Assembly: GCA_012840355.1 (NCBI GenBank)
Contig: DULN01000004.1
Span: 78,941 to 142,940 of the forward strand
Length of the DNA stretch: 64,000 bases
Direction of reading: 5' to 3'
DNA from: Clostridiales bacterium
GTDB lineage: Bacteria; Bacillota; Clostridia; Oscillospirales; CAG-272
Shown here: piece after piece, positions 26,546-34,778 of the stretch
Position numbering within the stretch: the stretch's first letter is position 1
Layout of the letters: the number at the start of each line of letters is the position of its first letter
Translations under genes and position numbers: made by a program
The notes under the pieces: generated by a model
Told to the model about the DNA's origin: nothing
Databases searched by the model: none
The model's input: the letters and a program-made list of their open reading frames with translations, nothing else

Positions 26546-26712
26546 TAGCAATATACTTGCGCCTGCAGGCGGGCACATGGGGAGCCGCGGGGAGCCTTCG
26601 TGGCTATCCCGCTGAGGTTTCTTTTTGAGGTTTGATTTGACAATATATGTTGACGGGCGGCAAGCGCTGCCCGCCGGGTGGGCGCCGGGGTTATCTTCCC
26701 GGCGCTTTTTTA
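26546..26712 (+). ncRNA. Hairpin-rich leader or small RNA ending in a terminator
   Basis: About 165 bases between a near-consensus promoter and an intrinsic terminator. Helices: GCGGG-g-AGCC (26587-26596) with GGCT-at-CCCGC (26602-26612), and GGGCGGC (26655-26661) with GCTGCCC (26666-26672). The right arm of the latter can also pair with the first part of the terminator (GCCC with GGGC at about 26680), so the two structures might be exclusive. No known riboswitch class was recognised. It is either an attenuating leader of the following operon, which ends with walR, or an independent small RNA. Confidence 0.45.
26682..26711 (+). terminator. Terminator before the serine hydrolase gene
   Basis: GCGCCGGG (26682-26689), loop GTTATCTT, CCCGGCGC (26698-26705), six T. 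It lies within the transcript, about 120 bases before the first gene, as in attenuation. Confidence 0.88.
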
Positions 26713-26832
26713 AGGCTGTCGCCCGGCGAAGCGGCAAAGCTCTCTTAGCCAGCAGTGCAGGCGGAATTCCCTCTCAGCCTAAATTTTAAAATTTTAAATA
26801 AAGTCCGCGGATTTGCGGAGAAGTGGTGCGAT

Positions 26833-28335
26833 ATGGAAACAAGGTGCGATTTTCCAAGAGTCCCGGCACATGAAGCCGGCGTTTCGCCCCGCGCGGTGCT
26901 CGCAATGCTGCGCGGCTGGGCTGAAAAAGGGATTGAGGTCCACTCATTTATGGTGCTTCGCGGCGGCAAAATAGCCGCCGAAGGGTACTGGCACCCCTAC
27001 CGCCCCGGCGAGGTACATATCCTCAACTCGGTGAGTAAGAGCTTTACCGCGACGGCGATACTCTTCGCGATCCAGGAAGGGATCCTCTCGCCGGACGAGC
27101 CGCTCGTCTCGTTCTTCCCGGAGCTATCTGCAAAGCTTAATATTTCCGAAAAGATGCGACGGCTACAGCTCCGGCACTTGCTCGCCATGTGCACCGGGCA
27201 CGAGCCTTCAGCCGACTTTATATTCGGCAAGCCCGACCCGGTTGCGGCGTTTCTTGAAAGCGAAATCGCAGGCGAGCCGGGCACGAAGTTCGCCTACAAC
27301 TCCGGCGCGAGCTTCATGCTCTCGGCAGCGCTGCAGGCGCGCACCGGGCAAAACTTGCTTGAGTATCTGCGCCCGCGGCTGTTTGAGCCTCTCGGCATGA
27401 GCGAGGGGATCTCTTCCGACATGACGCCGGACGGCATTTGTTTCGGCGGTTTCGGCATGTACGCCAACACGCTCGACCTTGCGAAGCTCGGCATGCTGTA
27501 TCTTAACCGCGGCGAGCTTTTCGGAAAGCGCCTGCTAAAGCCTGAACTAATCGACGAGGCGACGCGAAGGCATATACCGAACGGCTCAAGCGCCAAGCTC
27601 CCTCTCGACCACCCGGACCTTGCCGACGACAGTGTCGACAGCGAGCCGCACGACTGGGGCATGGGTTACGCTTGGCAGTTCTGGCGCTGCAAGCATCCGG
27701 GCACCTACCGCGCCGACGGCATGTTCGGCCAGGAGGTTTTCGTAATGCCCAAAGAGGACATGGTGGTCGCCATCACCGCCGGCACGCATAACCTTGCGGG
27801 CTTGTTTGACTCTGTGTGGTACAACCTTGCCCCCGGCGTTGGCGATAACACATCGCCCGATGGGCAAGAAGAGCTTGATGAGTATATCTCGAAACTTTCG
27901 CTTCCTGCCGCCGAAGGCGAAAAGAACGCGCCCGCGGCAAGCGTTATTGACGGCGCGACATATAAGTTTGATCTTAATGGGACGCCGTTTACCGCGAAAT
28001 TTGAGTTTGACGGAGATATATTAAACATAACTGCTGCCGTTTCAGGCAAGACTTACAAGGTCGAAGCCGGTTACGGACGGCATATTTACAACTCGCTTGG
28101 GTTTGAAAACACCAGAAGGGCGTATAGGCCCCTCTTCAGGCTTCCTATCGCGCCCGATTTTGCCGCCTCGTGGGCATGGAACAAAGACGGCGCCCTGGTC
28201 GTCAAATGTGTCTTGACAAAACATGCGCATACCGACCTGGCGACCGTGAAGCTTGAAGGCGGCAAGGCGGTGGTATCGATCGCGACGAACCTACAGCCCG
28301 AGCCATCGCTTGTATTAGAAGGAACACGCGAATGA
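26833..28335 (+). CDS. Serine hydrolase, beta-lactamase/class C PBP family
   Basis: 500 residues. N-terminal about 370 residues form a penicillin-binding-protein fold: SVSKSFTA supplies the SxxK nucleophile, FAYNSGASF the YxN motif, and the KTG-box region lies near VVAITAGTHN (HxG-type). A C-terminal beta-rich domain (about 390-500) resembles those of D-aminopeptidase or esterase relatives. No signal peptide is visible, so a cytoplasmic esterase or peptidase is more likely than a secreted enzyme. ATG at 26833 begins the conserved part; an upstream in-frame start adds 26 residues. It overlaps the glycosyltransferase gene by four bases. Confidence 0.85.
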   Translation: METRCDFPRVPAHEAGVSPRAVLAMLRGWAEKGIEVHSFMVLRGGKIAAEGYWHPYRPGEVHILNSVSKSFTATAILFAIQEGILSPDEPLVSFFPELSAKLNISEKMRRLQLRHLLAMCTGHEPSADFIFGKPDPVAAFLESEIAGEPGTKFAYNSGASFMLSAALQARTGQNLLEYLRPRLFEPLGMSEGISSDMTPDGICFGGFGMYANTLDLAKLGMLYLNRGELFGKRLLKPELIDEATRRHIPNGSSAKLPLDHPDLADDSVDSEPHDWGMGYAWQFWRCKHPGTYRADGMFGQEVFVMPKEDMVVAITAGTHNLAGLFDSVWYNLAPGVGDNTSPDGQEELDEYISKLSLPAAEGEKNAPAASVIDGATYKFDLNGTPFTAKFEFDGDILNITAAVSGKTYKVEAGYGRHIYNSLGFENTRRAYRPLFRLPIAPDFAASWAWNKDGALVVKCVLTKHAHTDLATVKLEGGKAVVSIATNLQPEPSLVLEGTRE

Positions 28336-29552
28336 GCGAAAAGATAAAGCTGCTTTTCCTTGGCATCACGATGAACTGCGCGGGGACTGAAAAAGCGTTT
28401 TTGAGCCTTGCGCGCCACCTCGACTATGACCGCTTTGACGTGACGCTGCTGCTCGCCAAAGCGGGCGGGCCTCTTTTTGAGCAGATACCGAAAGAGATAA
28501 AAGTAATCGAGATGCCCGAGTACGGCGAGATGTTCACGCTTTCAGGCGGCACCGCCATGCAGGCGATTTGGGACTGCTACGTCAAGAAAAACCCGTTTGT
28601 GCTGTTTGAGATCTTCCCTTATGCGGTTCGGTATCTTTTCGGCAAAAAGAAGCGCTCGCAAACCGCTATGCGGCTCTGGGTCAGGCTGATGAAGAAGATG
28701 CCTGAAGTGCCGGGCGAGTACGACGTCGCCGCTGCGTTTTGGGGCGACAAGACGATGTTCTACATGGTCGACAAGGTCAAGGCGAAAAAGAAAATCGCCT
28801 GGCTGCATTTCGACTATTCAAACCCGCCCCGGGAAGATAAACTTTACCTTCCCTACTTTTTATCATGCGACAAGATTATAAACGTTTCAAAAGCTGTCGA
28901 TGACGAGCTGAAGGCCCGCTTGCCCCAGATCGCCGACCGCTGCGAGGTGATTGAGAATATCATCGACCCGGGGCTTATCTGGGATTTAGCGCTGCAGGGC
29001 GAATCGTTCCCCGACCCGTGGTTTACCGGTAAGCGGATACTGACAATCGCGCGGATTTGCGAGCAAAAAGGCGTCGACTTCATCCCGCCAGTGCTTAGGA
29101 AACTTACAGCCGACGGGCTGCCGCTGCGCTGGTACATTGTCGGAGGCGGCGACGAGGATGACGTAAACCGCCTCAAGGTGCAGGCGGTGACCGAAGAAGT
29201 AGCTGACAAGCTGTTTTTGCTCGGCCCGAAGACAAACCCGTACGGCTTCTTGCGAGACTGCGATATATTTGTGCTCCCTTCGCGCTACGAGGGCAAGCCG
29301 ATAACCGTTGAAGAGGCTAAAATTATGTATAAACCGATACTTGTGTCGCGGTATCTGTCGGCTGAAGAGCAGCTTGACGGCGGAAGGCTCGGGTATATCA
29401 CCGACATCGGCGAGGAGGGGCTGCTGCGCGGCTTAAAAAAGCTGCTCGGCGACCCGGAGCTTTGCGACATGTATACCGAGCGCCTGTCAAAGTTGCCGCG
29501 CTCTGTCAACCTTGAACCTGTTTTGCGCTTTGAAGAAATTTGCGCGGAGTGA
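28332..29552 (+). CDS. Glycosyltransferase family 4
   Basis: 406-residue GT-B enzyme using a nucleotide sugar. N-terminal MNCAGTEKAFLSLARHLD is the acceptor-side glycine loop; KRILTIARICEQKGVDFIPPVLRKL, WYIVGGGDEDD and FVLPSRYEGKPITVEEAKIM are the donor-side GT4 signatures with the E-x7-E motif. Likely transfers sugar to a cell-surface polymer or lipid, at the inner face of the membrane. Overlaps the upstream serine hydrolase (ATGA) and is followed after 21 bases by walR. Confidence 0.88.
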   Translation: MSEKIKLLFLGITMNCAGTEKAFLSLARHLDYDRFDVTLLLAKAGGPLFEQIPKEIKVIEMPEYGEMFTLSGGTAMQAIWDCYVKKNPFVLFEIFPYAVRYLFGKKKRSQTAMRLWVRLMKKMPEVPGEYDVAAAFWGDKTMFYMVDKVKAKKKIAWLHFDYSNPPREDKLYLPYFLSCDKIINVSKAVDDELKARLPQIADRCEVIENIIDPGLIWDLALQGESFPDPWFTGKRILTIARICEQKGVDFIPPVLRKLTADGLPLRWYIVGGGDEDDVNRLKVQAVTEEVADKLFLLGPKTNPYGFLRDCDIFVLPSRYEGKPITVEEAKIMYKPILVSRYLSAEEQLDGGRLGYITDIGEEGLLRGLKKLLGDPELCDMYTERLSKLPRSVNLEPVLRFEEICAE

Positions 29553-29573
29553 ACCTACTTGCGGAGGGATCCT

Positions 29574-30302
29574 ATGCAGGGACAAATCGAGCAAACTAAA
29601 GCCGAAAAGAAGAAAAAGATACTCATAGTCGAAGACGAACGCAATATCGCGCAGCTGCTCGCATACAACATGATGCAGGCGGGCTACGACTACGACATCG
29701 CGGCCGACGGCGTCGAAGGCTTGCGCCGCGCGCTGACTGGAGAGTACGACCTTATACTGCTCGACCTCATGCTGCCGAAAATGGACGGCTTTGAGGTCTG
29801 CCGCCGCGCGCGTGAGAAGATAAACACGCCTATTATCATAGTAACGGCGCGCGAGGAAGAGGTCGAAAAGGTCATGGGGCTTGAGATCGGCGCCGACGAC
29901 TATGTAACCAAGCCCTTTAAGCTCCGCGAGCTTTTGGCGCGCATCAAAGCCAATATCCGCCGCGCCTCGAACGAGTTTGTGAAAAAACCCGAGCCCGAGG
30001 AGAACATAATAAAAATCCGCGGGCTGGTTATAGACTTAAACCGCTATCACGTCACAAATCACGGCGCCGAGGTGCCGCTGACTAAAAAAGATTACGATTT
30101 GCTCGTGCACCTAGCGAAAAACCCCGGCCGGGTATTTACGCGCGAGGAGCTGCTTGAGCAGGTGTGGGGCTATGAAGGCTACTACGGCGACATCCGCACG
30201 GTCGACGTAGCTATCCGCCGGCTGCGCGAAAAGCTCGAAGCCGACCCCACCAAGCCCGAGTACCTTTTCACTAAGCGAGGCGTGGGGTATTACCTGAAGT
30301 AA
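29574..30302 (+). CDS. walR: Response regulator WalR, OmpR/PhoB family
   Basis: 242 residues. Receiver domain KILIVEDERNIAQLL with phospho-acceptor Asp64 (LLDLMLPKMDG), the Thr of VTAREEE and Lys of DDYVTKPF; then a winged-helix DNA-binding domain with LTKKDYDLLVHLAKNPGRVFTREELLEQVWGY and GDIRTVDVAIRRLREKLE, ending RGVGYYLK, very like WalR. ATG at 29574 has GGAGGG; a TTG at 29559 is less likely. In most Firmicutes walR directly precedes walK; here it ends an operon with a serine hydrolase and glycosyltransferase, 6.3 kb from walK on the opposite strand. PhoP-type assignment cannot be excluded. Confidence 0.85.
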   Translation: MQGQIEQTKAEKKKKILIVEDERNIAQLLAYNMMQAGYDYDIAADGVEGLRRALTGEYDLILLDLMLPKMDGFEVCRRAREKINTPIIIVTAREEEVEKVMGLEIGADDYVTKPFKLRELLARIKANIRRASNEFVKKPEPEENIIKIRGLVIDLNRYHVTNHGAEVPLTKKDYDLLVHLAKNPGRVFTREELLEQVWGYEGYYGDIRTVDVAIRRLREKLEADPTKPEYLFTKRGVGYYLK

Positions 30303-30336
30303 TATACATAAGGTAAGTTTAGTATAGTGAATATTT

Positions 30337-30367
30337 GTGGGGGGACTTTCTGAAAAATCCCCCCACA
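30337..30367. repeat. Dispersed repeat copy C: G/C-tipped hairpin
   Basis: GTGGGGGGACTTT and its partner AAATCCCCCCAC form a hairpin just after walR, equivalent to that behind ogg. Confidence 0.6.
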
Positions 30368-30442
30368 TTCTATTATTAATCGCTTGTCGAAAACACAATA
30401 TCTGACTACCTGCTCACAAATAATTCGCGCAGCTTTGCCTGG

Positions 30443-30456
30443 CCCCTTACCCAAGC
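30443..30456. repeat. Dispersed repeat copy C: CCCCTTACCCAAGC element
   Basis: Identical 14-base string to copy A, about 80 bases after the hairpin; the following GGCGGCTTGG part has decayed to AGCAGCTAA. Confidence 0.6.
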
Positions 30457-30505
30457 AGCAGCTAATTTTTTAGGTTGTTTAACAATAAATATTATCAAAT
30501 TTCAC

Positions 30506-30534
30506 TTGTAATAATTTACATTATTGCCTATAAT
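30506..30534 (+). promoter_or_regulatory. Promoter of the DUF1801 operon
   Basis: TTGTAA (30506-30511), 17 bases, TATAAT (30529-30534). Confidence 0.65.
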
Positions 30535-30586
30535 ATCACTATAAATATTCATCCCCGGATCAGCTAAATGAAAGAGAGTGAAAATT

Positions 30587-31030
30587 ATGTGGCAATGCCA
30601 AAAATGCGGCCGCAGATTTAGAAACGAAAACCAAAGCCACTTCTGCGGCAAATTAAATTCCATTGACGAGTACATTTCGGAGCAGCCCGAGGAGGTCAAG
30701 CCGCTGCTCGAAAAAATCCGAGAAACTATACGCGCCGCGGCGCCCGACGCCGTCGAGAAAATCTCATACCAAATGCCGACATTCTGGCAAGGTGAAAACC
30801 TGATCCATTTTGCGGCGTTCAGCAAGCACATCAGCATTTTCCCGGGCGACGAAGCCCCGGCGGCATTTGCGGAGAGGCTATCCGGCTACAAAACCTCGAA
30901 AGGCACAATCCAGTTCCCGCTTGGGAAACCCATTGACTATGATTTGATTGCGGATATAACCCGATGGCGAGTAAAGCAGGTGGTGAATAAAAATGAACGG
31001 CGAAAAAAGCAGCCTAAAACGACCGATTGA
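30587..31030 (+). CDS. DUF1801 protein with N-terminal zinc-ribbon-like segment
   Basis: 147 residues. The N-terminus WQCQKCGRRFRNENQSHFC has a Cys-x2-Cys pair and a later His/Cys, a possible small zinc site. The rest, SIDEYISEQPEEVKPLLEKIRETIRAAAPDAVEKISYQMPTF to FPLGKPIDYDLIADI, is the DUF1801/YdhG fold, related to the frataxin-like iron chaperone. Function in this organism is unknown. ATG at 30587 is preferred to GTG at 30578, which lies too close to GAGAG. It overlaps the YdeI-like gene by 38 bases. Confidence 0.82.
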   Translation: MWQCQKCGRRFRNENQSHFCGKLNSIDEYISEQPEEVKPLLEKIRETIRAAAPDAVEKISYQMPTFWQGENLIHFAAFSKHISIFPGDEAPAAFAERLSGYKTSKGTIQFPLGKPIDYDLIADITRWRVKQVVNKNERRKKQPKTTD

Positions 31031-31274
31031 AGAGATGCCCGGTTTTGTCGCCGAGGCACTCGAGCGAGAGGGGCTTTTGGAGCGGTACCGTGCCCGGCCG
31101 CCGTATCAGCAAAACGACTATCTCCGCTGGATTAAGCAGGCGAAGCGCGAGGAAACAAGGCAAAAGCGGCTGGGGCAGATGCTTGACGAGCTGCGTCGCG
31201 GTGATACCTATATGGGGATGAAGTATAGGGCGAAAAAGCAAAGCTATAATAAAGCCGGCGCTAATGCAGAATAA
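30993..31274 (+). CDS. YdeI/OmpD-associated family protein, short
   Basis: 93 residues corresponding to the C-terminal YdeI/OmpD-associated domain: PGFVAEALEREGLLERY, PPYQQNDYLRWIKQAKREETRQKRLGQML and RRGDTYMGM. In the family this segment usually follows a DUF1801-like part in one protein; here the two halves are separate overlapping genes. YdeI has been linked to bacteriocin or antimicrobial-peptide tolerance; here function is unknown. Confidence 0.8.
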   Translation: MNGEKSSLKRPIEEMPGFVAEALEREGLLERYRARPPYQQNDYLRWIKQAKREETRQKRLGQMLDELRRGDTYMGMKYRAKKQSYNKAGANAE

Positions 31275-31287
31275 AGGGGGATTTTTA

Positions 31288-32394
31288 ATGACCGTATACC
31301 CGACCGCAACGCACGGCATTATCAGCAGGATGACGGGCTCGTTTTTCAGCTATCACGGCTGGCCGACAGTCTGCCGCAGCGACGACGGCACGCTTTACGC
31401 CGTATGCTCAGGGTTTAGGCTGCAGCACGTCTGCCCGTTCGGCAAAACCGTGATGTTTGTCAGCTTCGACGAGGGCAAGACCTGGACTCCTCCGATTGTC
31501 GTTAACGATACATACCTCGACGACCGCGACGCCGGAATTGTATCGCTCGGCGGCGGAAAGCTCCTTCTCACTTGGTTTTGCCATCCGGCTGAGACATACC
31601 TTAACGAGTATTACCAATCAATCAAAAACTCGACGTCTAAGCGTGAGGCGATCCTCACGCTGGGCATGCTCGCCGCGTTTGAGGGGCTTAGCGATAAAGA
31701 GAAACAGGGAGGCTCGTTTATAAGGCTCTCGCATGACCGCGGCGTAACATGGAGCGCGCAGATTAAAGTGCCGGTATCATCACCGCACGGACCAGCGCTG
31801 CTACCGGACGGCAGGCTGCTTTACCTTGGCAAGGAGCTGTACTCGGACTTGCCCGCCGAGGACCGGCACGCGATTTTGGCTTTTGAAAGCCGAGACGATG
31901 GGAAGACTTGGCAAAAGCTTGCGAAAATCCCGCTGCCCGAGGGCACCGTGCCCGACAACTTCCACGAGCCACATGCCATTGCGCTGCCCGACGGCACTCT
32001 TCTCGGCGCGATACGAGCGCAGGGTGCGGGTGTGGACTATGGGTTTACTATCTACACCTGCCGATCCACTGACGGCGGGCGGACATGGAGCGTCCCCGCG
32101 CCTACCGGCATTTGCGGCTCGCCGCCACATCTTTTGCTTCACTCCTCCGGCGCTCTCATTTGCACTTACGGTCGGCGCACGCCCCCATTTGGCGAGCGCG
32201 CGGCGATAAGCTACAACAACGGCATAACATGGGAAGACGAGTATGTAATATACGACGGCGCGCCCGACGCCGATTTGGGGTATCCGTCGACTGTCGAACT
32301 GTCCGACGGCTCGCTGCTGACCGTATATTACCAGAAATACCCCGGCGATGGCAAATGCTCGCTGCTTATGACGCGGTGGAGGTTGGAAAAGTAA
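31288..32394 (+). CDS. Sialidase-like BNR-repeat exo-glycosidase
   Basis: 368 residues forming a six-bladed propeller of the sialidase/neuraminidase superfamily. Five Asp-box motifs are visible: SFDEGKTW, SHDRGVTW, SRDDGKTW, STDGGRTW and the degenerate SYNNGITW. There is no signal peptide, and the full arginine triad of true sialidases is not evident, so the activity may differ (many such proteins are annotated as exo-alpha-sialidases without proof). AAAGGGGGA precedes the ATG at 31288. It is the last host gene before the prophage. Confidence 0.85.
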   Translation: MTVYPTATHGIISRMTGSFFSYHGWPTVCRSDDGTLYAVCSGFRLQHVCPFGKTVMFVSFDEGKTWTPPIVVNDTYLDDRDAGIVSLGGGKLLLTWFCHPAETYLNEYYQSIKNSTSKREAILTLGMLAAFEGLSDKEKQGGSFIRLSHDRGVTWSAQIKVPVSSPHGPALLPDGRLLYLGKELYSDLPAEDRHAILAFESRDDGKTWQKLAKIPLPEGTVPDNFHEPHAIALPDGTLLGAIRAQGAGVDYGFTIYTCRSTDGGRTWSVPAPTGICGSPPHLLLHSSGALICTYGRRTPPFGERAAISYNNGITWEDEYVIYDGAPDADLGYPSTVELSDGSLLTVYYQKYPGDGKCSLLMTRWRLEK

Positions 32395-32460
32395 AATTTA
32401 TTGAGCCTTCGGGGTACCGATGCGCGCCCCAGGCTTTTTACAATGTGACGAGCATTAAAA

Positions 32461-32502
32461 ACGCCGATATTAATGTCATAACATCAATATCGGCGTTTTT
32501 TT
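32461..32502. terminator. Bidirectional terminator at the host-prophage junction
   Basis: ACGCCGATATT (32461-32471) pairs with AATATCGGCGT (32486-32496); the loop contains a further ATGT/ACAT pairing. Seven T follow on the plus strand and AAAA precedes, so it can stop the sialidase transcript and the opposing recombinase transcript. Confidence 0.88.
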
Positions 32503-34099
32503 ATTTGGTGGAGGCGACCAAAAGGGGCTCATATCCAAAAACGCCAGCTTCGCTGCTCTTCCCTTCACTTTTGCTTATGCTCTCTTTCAACTTTCGCAGC
32601 GCCGGCACAACTATGTCGGCGTCGAAGTTGTTTTCGTATACATAAACTTTATCAATAAACAGCTCTATCGCCAGGCGCTTTCGCTCAAACGGCGCGTCGA
32701 GTATGTCTTGGAACGAGGACAAGAAAGCCACGATATGCTCTTTTGTAAAGCTCGTCGCATCTGTCTTGGACTTCGCGTCGTCAAGGCGTGCTTGCATGTC
32801 TGCCTTATACTGCTCGAGCTCTTGCAGGCGCTTTAGCAGCGCGTCCGTGCTGATTCCTTTCGCGACCGCGTCCACTATGTTCCTTATCTCGATTTCAGTG
32901 GTGTTGATTTGCTTTTCAAGTTCCTTAATCCGTTTGGACAGCCCTTTGTCGCGCTCCTGGATGTACGCCACTATTTCGTCCGCGACGGAATTTACCGCCT
33001 CCGGCGCGAACAGCTCGCTATAAAGCAGTTTTATCACTTCGTCTTCAATAAACTGCGCGCCGATTGCTTTCATGTCGCAGGTGCGCGTCCTCTTCTTAGC
33101 GGAACACTCGTAATACGAGTACTCGGTTTTATTCTTACCGCTGTTTATCGTGTTCGCGACAAACGCGCCGCCGCATTTTCCGCAGTAAAGCTTGCCCGAC
33201 AGCAAATATTGGCGCTTAGCTTTATTCCTCGCTCCTTTATGGCTGTTGTTTCTCATTCGCTCCGCGACTCTTTCCCACGTTTCCCTGCTTACTATCGCGG
33301 GCATGCCTCCGGGGATTCTAATAATTTCGTCTGAGGGTTTTGACGCCCGGTTGTTGCGTTTCCCTTCCGCGTTTTTGCTCGCGGCCCGGTTGTAGATATA
33401 GACCCCGGCGTATTTTTCGTTATTCAAAATATCGTAAAGCAAGGATTTGCTGTAGGGCCGCCCGGTCCGGGTTATGAGGTAGCCTCGGCGGGCTAACTCG
33501 TCAAGTATCGCGCCATAACCTTCCCCTCGGGCGTACATTTCAAATATTAGCCGTATTTGCTCGGCTTCCGATTCCTCGATTTCGTAATAGCCGTCTTTAT
33601 TGACTCGATAACCAATCGGCGGCCGGCCTCCGTTATGCCTGCAGGCGCGGGCGTTTGGCAGCATGCCTTTTTCCATTACCTCTCGGGCCAAATTGCGCGA
33701 GTAGTATTCTGCCATGCCCTCAATTATTGACTCAAGGATTACCGACTCCGGCGAGTCGTCAAACCGTTCGACCACCGATATCAGCTGCACGCCGGCTTTT
33801 CTCAATATTCGGCGGTAAAATGCGAAGTCGTACCTGTCACGGCTGAACCGGTCGAGCTTATGCACTATAATCGCGTCGAAAAGCCCGGCTTCGGCGTCTC
33901 GTATCATAGCGAGGAAGTTAGGGCGGTTGTCGGTCCGAGCCGATTTTGCCTCGTCCGTGTATTCTCGCACTATCTCGTAGCCGTTCTGCGCGGCGAAATT
34001 TTTTATTATGTTAAGCTGGGCTTCAATCGATTCTTCGCGCTGGTTGTCCGATGAGAAGCGCGCATAAGCAGCGGCGCGAATAAATTTTTGTTCGCTCAT
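32501..34099 (-). CDS. int: Large serine recombinase (prophage integrase)
   Basis: 532 residues. Resolvase domain with YARFSSDNQREESIEAQ (nucleophile Ser16), then HKLDRFSRDRYDF, the Recombinase domain (GGRPPIGYRVNKDGYYEI), a zinc ribbon with CGKCGGAF and the later YYECSAKKRTRTC cysteines, and a coiled coil at about 385-450. This layout catalyses attP x attB integration without host factors and usually needs a separate directionality factor for excision. No obvious excisionase is present, but several small early genes are candidates. GGTGG lies before the ATG. It faces away from the rest of the phage. Confidence 0.95.
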   Translation of the reverse strand: MSEQKFIRAAAYARFSSDNQREESIEAQLNIIKNFAAQNGYEIVREYTDEAKSARTDNRPNFLAMIRDAEAGLFDAIIVHKLDRFSRDRYDFAFYRRILRKAGVQLISVVERFDDSPESVILESIIEGMAEYYSRNLAREVMEKGMLPNARACRHNGGRPPIGYRVNKDGYYEIEESEAEQIRLIFEMYARGEGYGAILDELARRGYLITRTGRPYSKSLLYDILNNEKYAGVYIYNRAASKNAEGKRNNRASKPSDEIIRIPGGMPAIVSRETWERVAERMRNNSHKGARNKAKRQYLLSGKLYCGKCGGAFVANTINSGKNKTEYSYYECSAKKRTRTCDMKAIGAQFIEDEVIKLLYSELFAPEAVNSVADEIVAYIQERDKGLSKRIKELEKQINTTEIEIRNIVDAVAKGISTDALLKRLQELEQYKADMQARLDDAKSKTDATSFTKEHIVAFLSSFQDILDAPFERKRLAIELFIDKVYVYENNFDADIVVPALRKLKESISKSEGKSSEAGVFGYEPLLVASTK

Positions 34100-34144
34100 A
34101 GTAACAAACCACCGTCATCGCGTTAGGCTTTCCGCAAACGTGGA

Positions 34145-34181
34145 ATTTCACTTGACAAATTTGGTGAAATATAGTTACAAT
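34145..34181 (+). promoter_or_regulatory. Phage promoter flanked by inverted repeat
   Basis: TTGACA (34152-34157), 18-base spacer, TACAAT (34176-34181). ATTTCAC (34145-34151) and GTGAAAT (34164-34170) form a perfect seven-base inverted repeat around the -35 box, a likely operator. It directs transcription towards the small gene at 34249. Confidence 0.6.
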
Positions 34182-34248
34182 ATTTAAGAAAGCGTTTTTC
34201 ACCCGTTCATGACAAAAGGGATCGGTAGCAAATTGGGGGAATTACTCG

Positions 34249-34452
34249 ATGTGCAAAGGTGATACATACGAGAGCAAAGCAGCAGAATTTCTTCTCCGCG
34301 TGCTCGAACTTGCGAAAAAGGACAACAAGCTCTTTACTGACCTTCTTCTTTTTTCTTCAGCCCTGCTTGAAGGAAAAGCAGCTCCGCATATTCCTCGACT
34401 TGGCGCTGCTTATCAGGCGGAAGCGATAAATAGGTCTCGACGAACTTTTTAA
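34249..34452 (+). CDS. Small phage protein convergent with the repressor gene
   Basis: 67 residues, no family recognised. The first 40 residues are helical (AAEFLLRVLELAKKDNKLF), the rest basic. Support comes from a promoter at 34152, GGGGGA before the ATG and an uninterrupted frame. Its last 119 bases lie antisense to the 3' end of the repressor gene, so the C-terminal part may be a forced by-product. Could be a small lysogeny modulator; alternatively spurious. Confidence 0.4.
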   Translation: MCKGDTYESKAAEFLLRVLELAKKDNKLFTDLLLFSSALLEGKAAPHIPRLGAAYQAEAINRSRRTF

Positions 34453-34723
34453 ATTCAGGTGATATGGACCTATAATGATTGATGAGCTCTACCTCTTCCG
34501 GGGTAGGGCGTTTTTTTATGTCGTCTTTTCCCAAAAGATAGTCAGTTGACACATCAAAATACTTAGCAAATGCAAGCACTATATCTCCGCTCGGTATAGT
34601 ACCGTTTTTCCAGTTTGTTAAGCTTCCTGTGCTGTAGCCAAGTTCTTTCACGAGCGGAGTTAGCTTAATGCCGCGTTCCTCGCAAAGAGATAAAAGTCTT
34701 TCGTAAAACATGCTATTACCCAT
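34334..34723 (-). CDS. XRE-family repressor (CI/Cro type)
   Basis: 129 residues: an N-terminal helix-turn-helix (RLLSLCEERGIKLTPLVKELGYSTGSLTNWKNGTIPSGDIVLAFAKYFDVSTDYLLG) and a short helical C-terminus. No peptidase or LexA-like domain, so induction by RecA autocleavage is unlikely. The start at 34723 lies 13 bases after a TATACA box, giving a very short 5' leader without a clear Shine-Dalgarno; ATG at 34711 is possible. It probably binds palindromes in 34779-34878 and 34145-34170 to keep the prophage silent. Confidence 0.88.
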   Translation of the reverse strand: MGNSMFYERLLSLCEERGIKLTPLVKELGYSTGSLTNWKNGTIPSGDIVLAFAKYFDVSTDYLLGKDDIKKRPTPEEVELINHYRSISPEFKKFVETYLSLPPDKQRQVEEYAELLFLQAGLKKKEEGQ

Positions 34724-34736
34724 AGTTTGTTAATTC

Positions 34737-34766
34737 TGTATAGTTAATTGAAATGCAAATTGTCAG
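34737..34766 (-). promoter_or_regulatory. Repressor-maintenance promoter
   Basis: CTGACA (34766-34761), 18 bases, TATACA (34742-34737) on the minus strand, close to the repressor start. Confidence 0.5.
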
Positions 34767-34778
34767 CATATAACAAAA

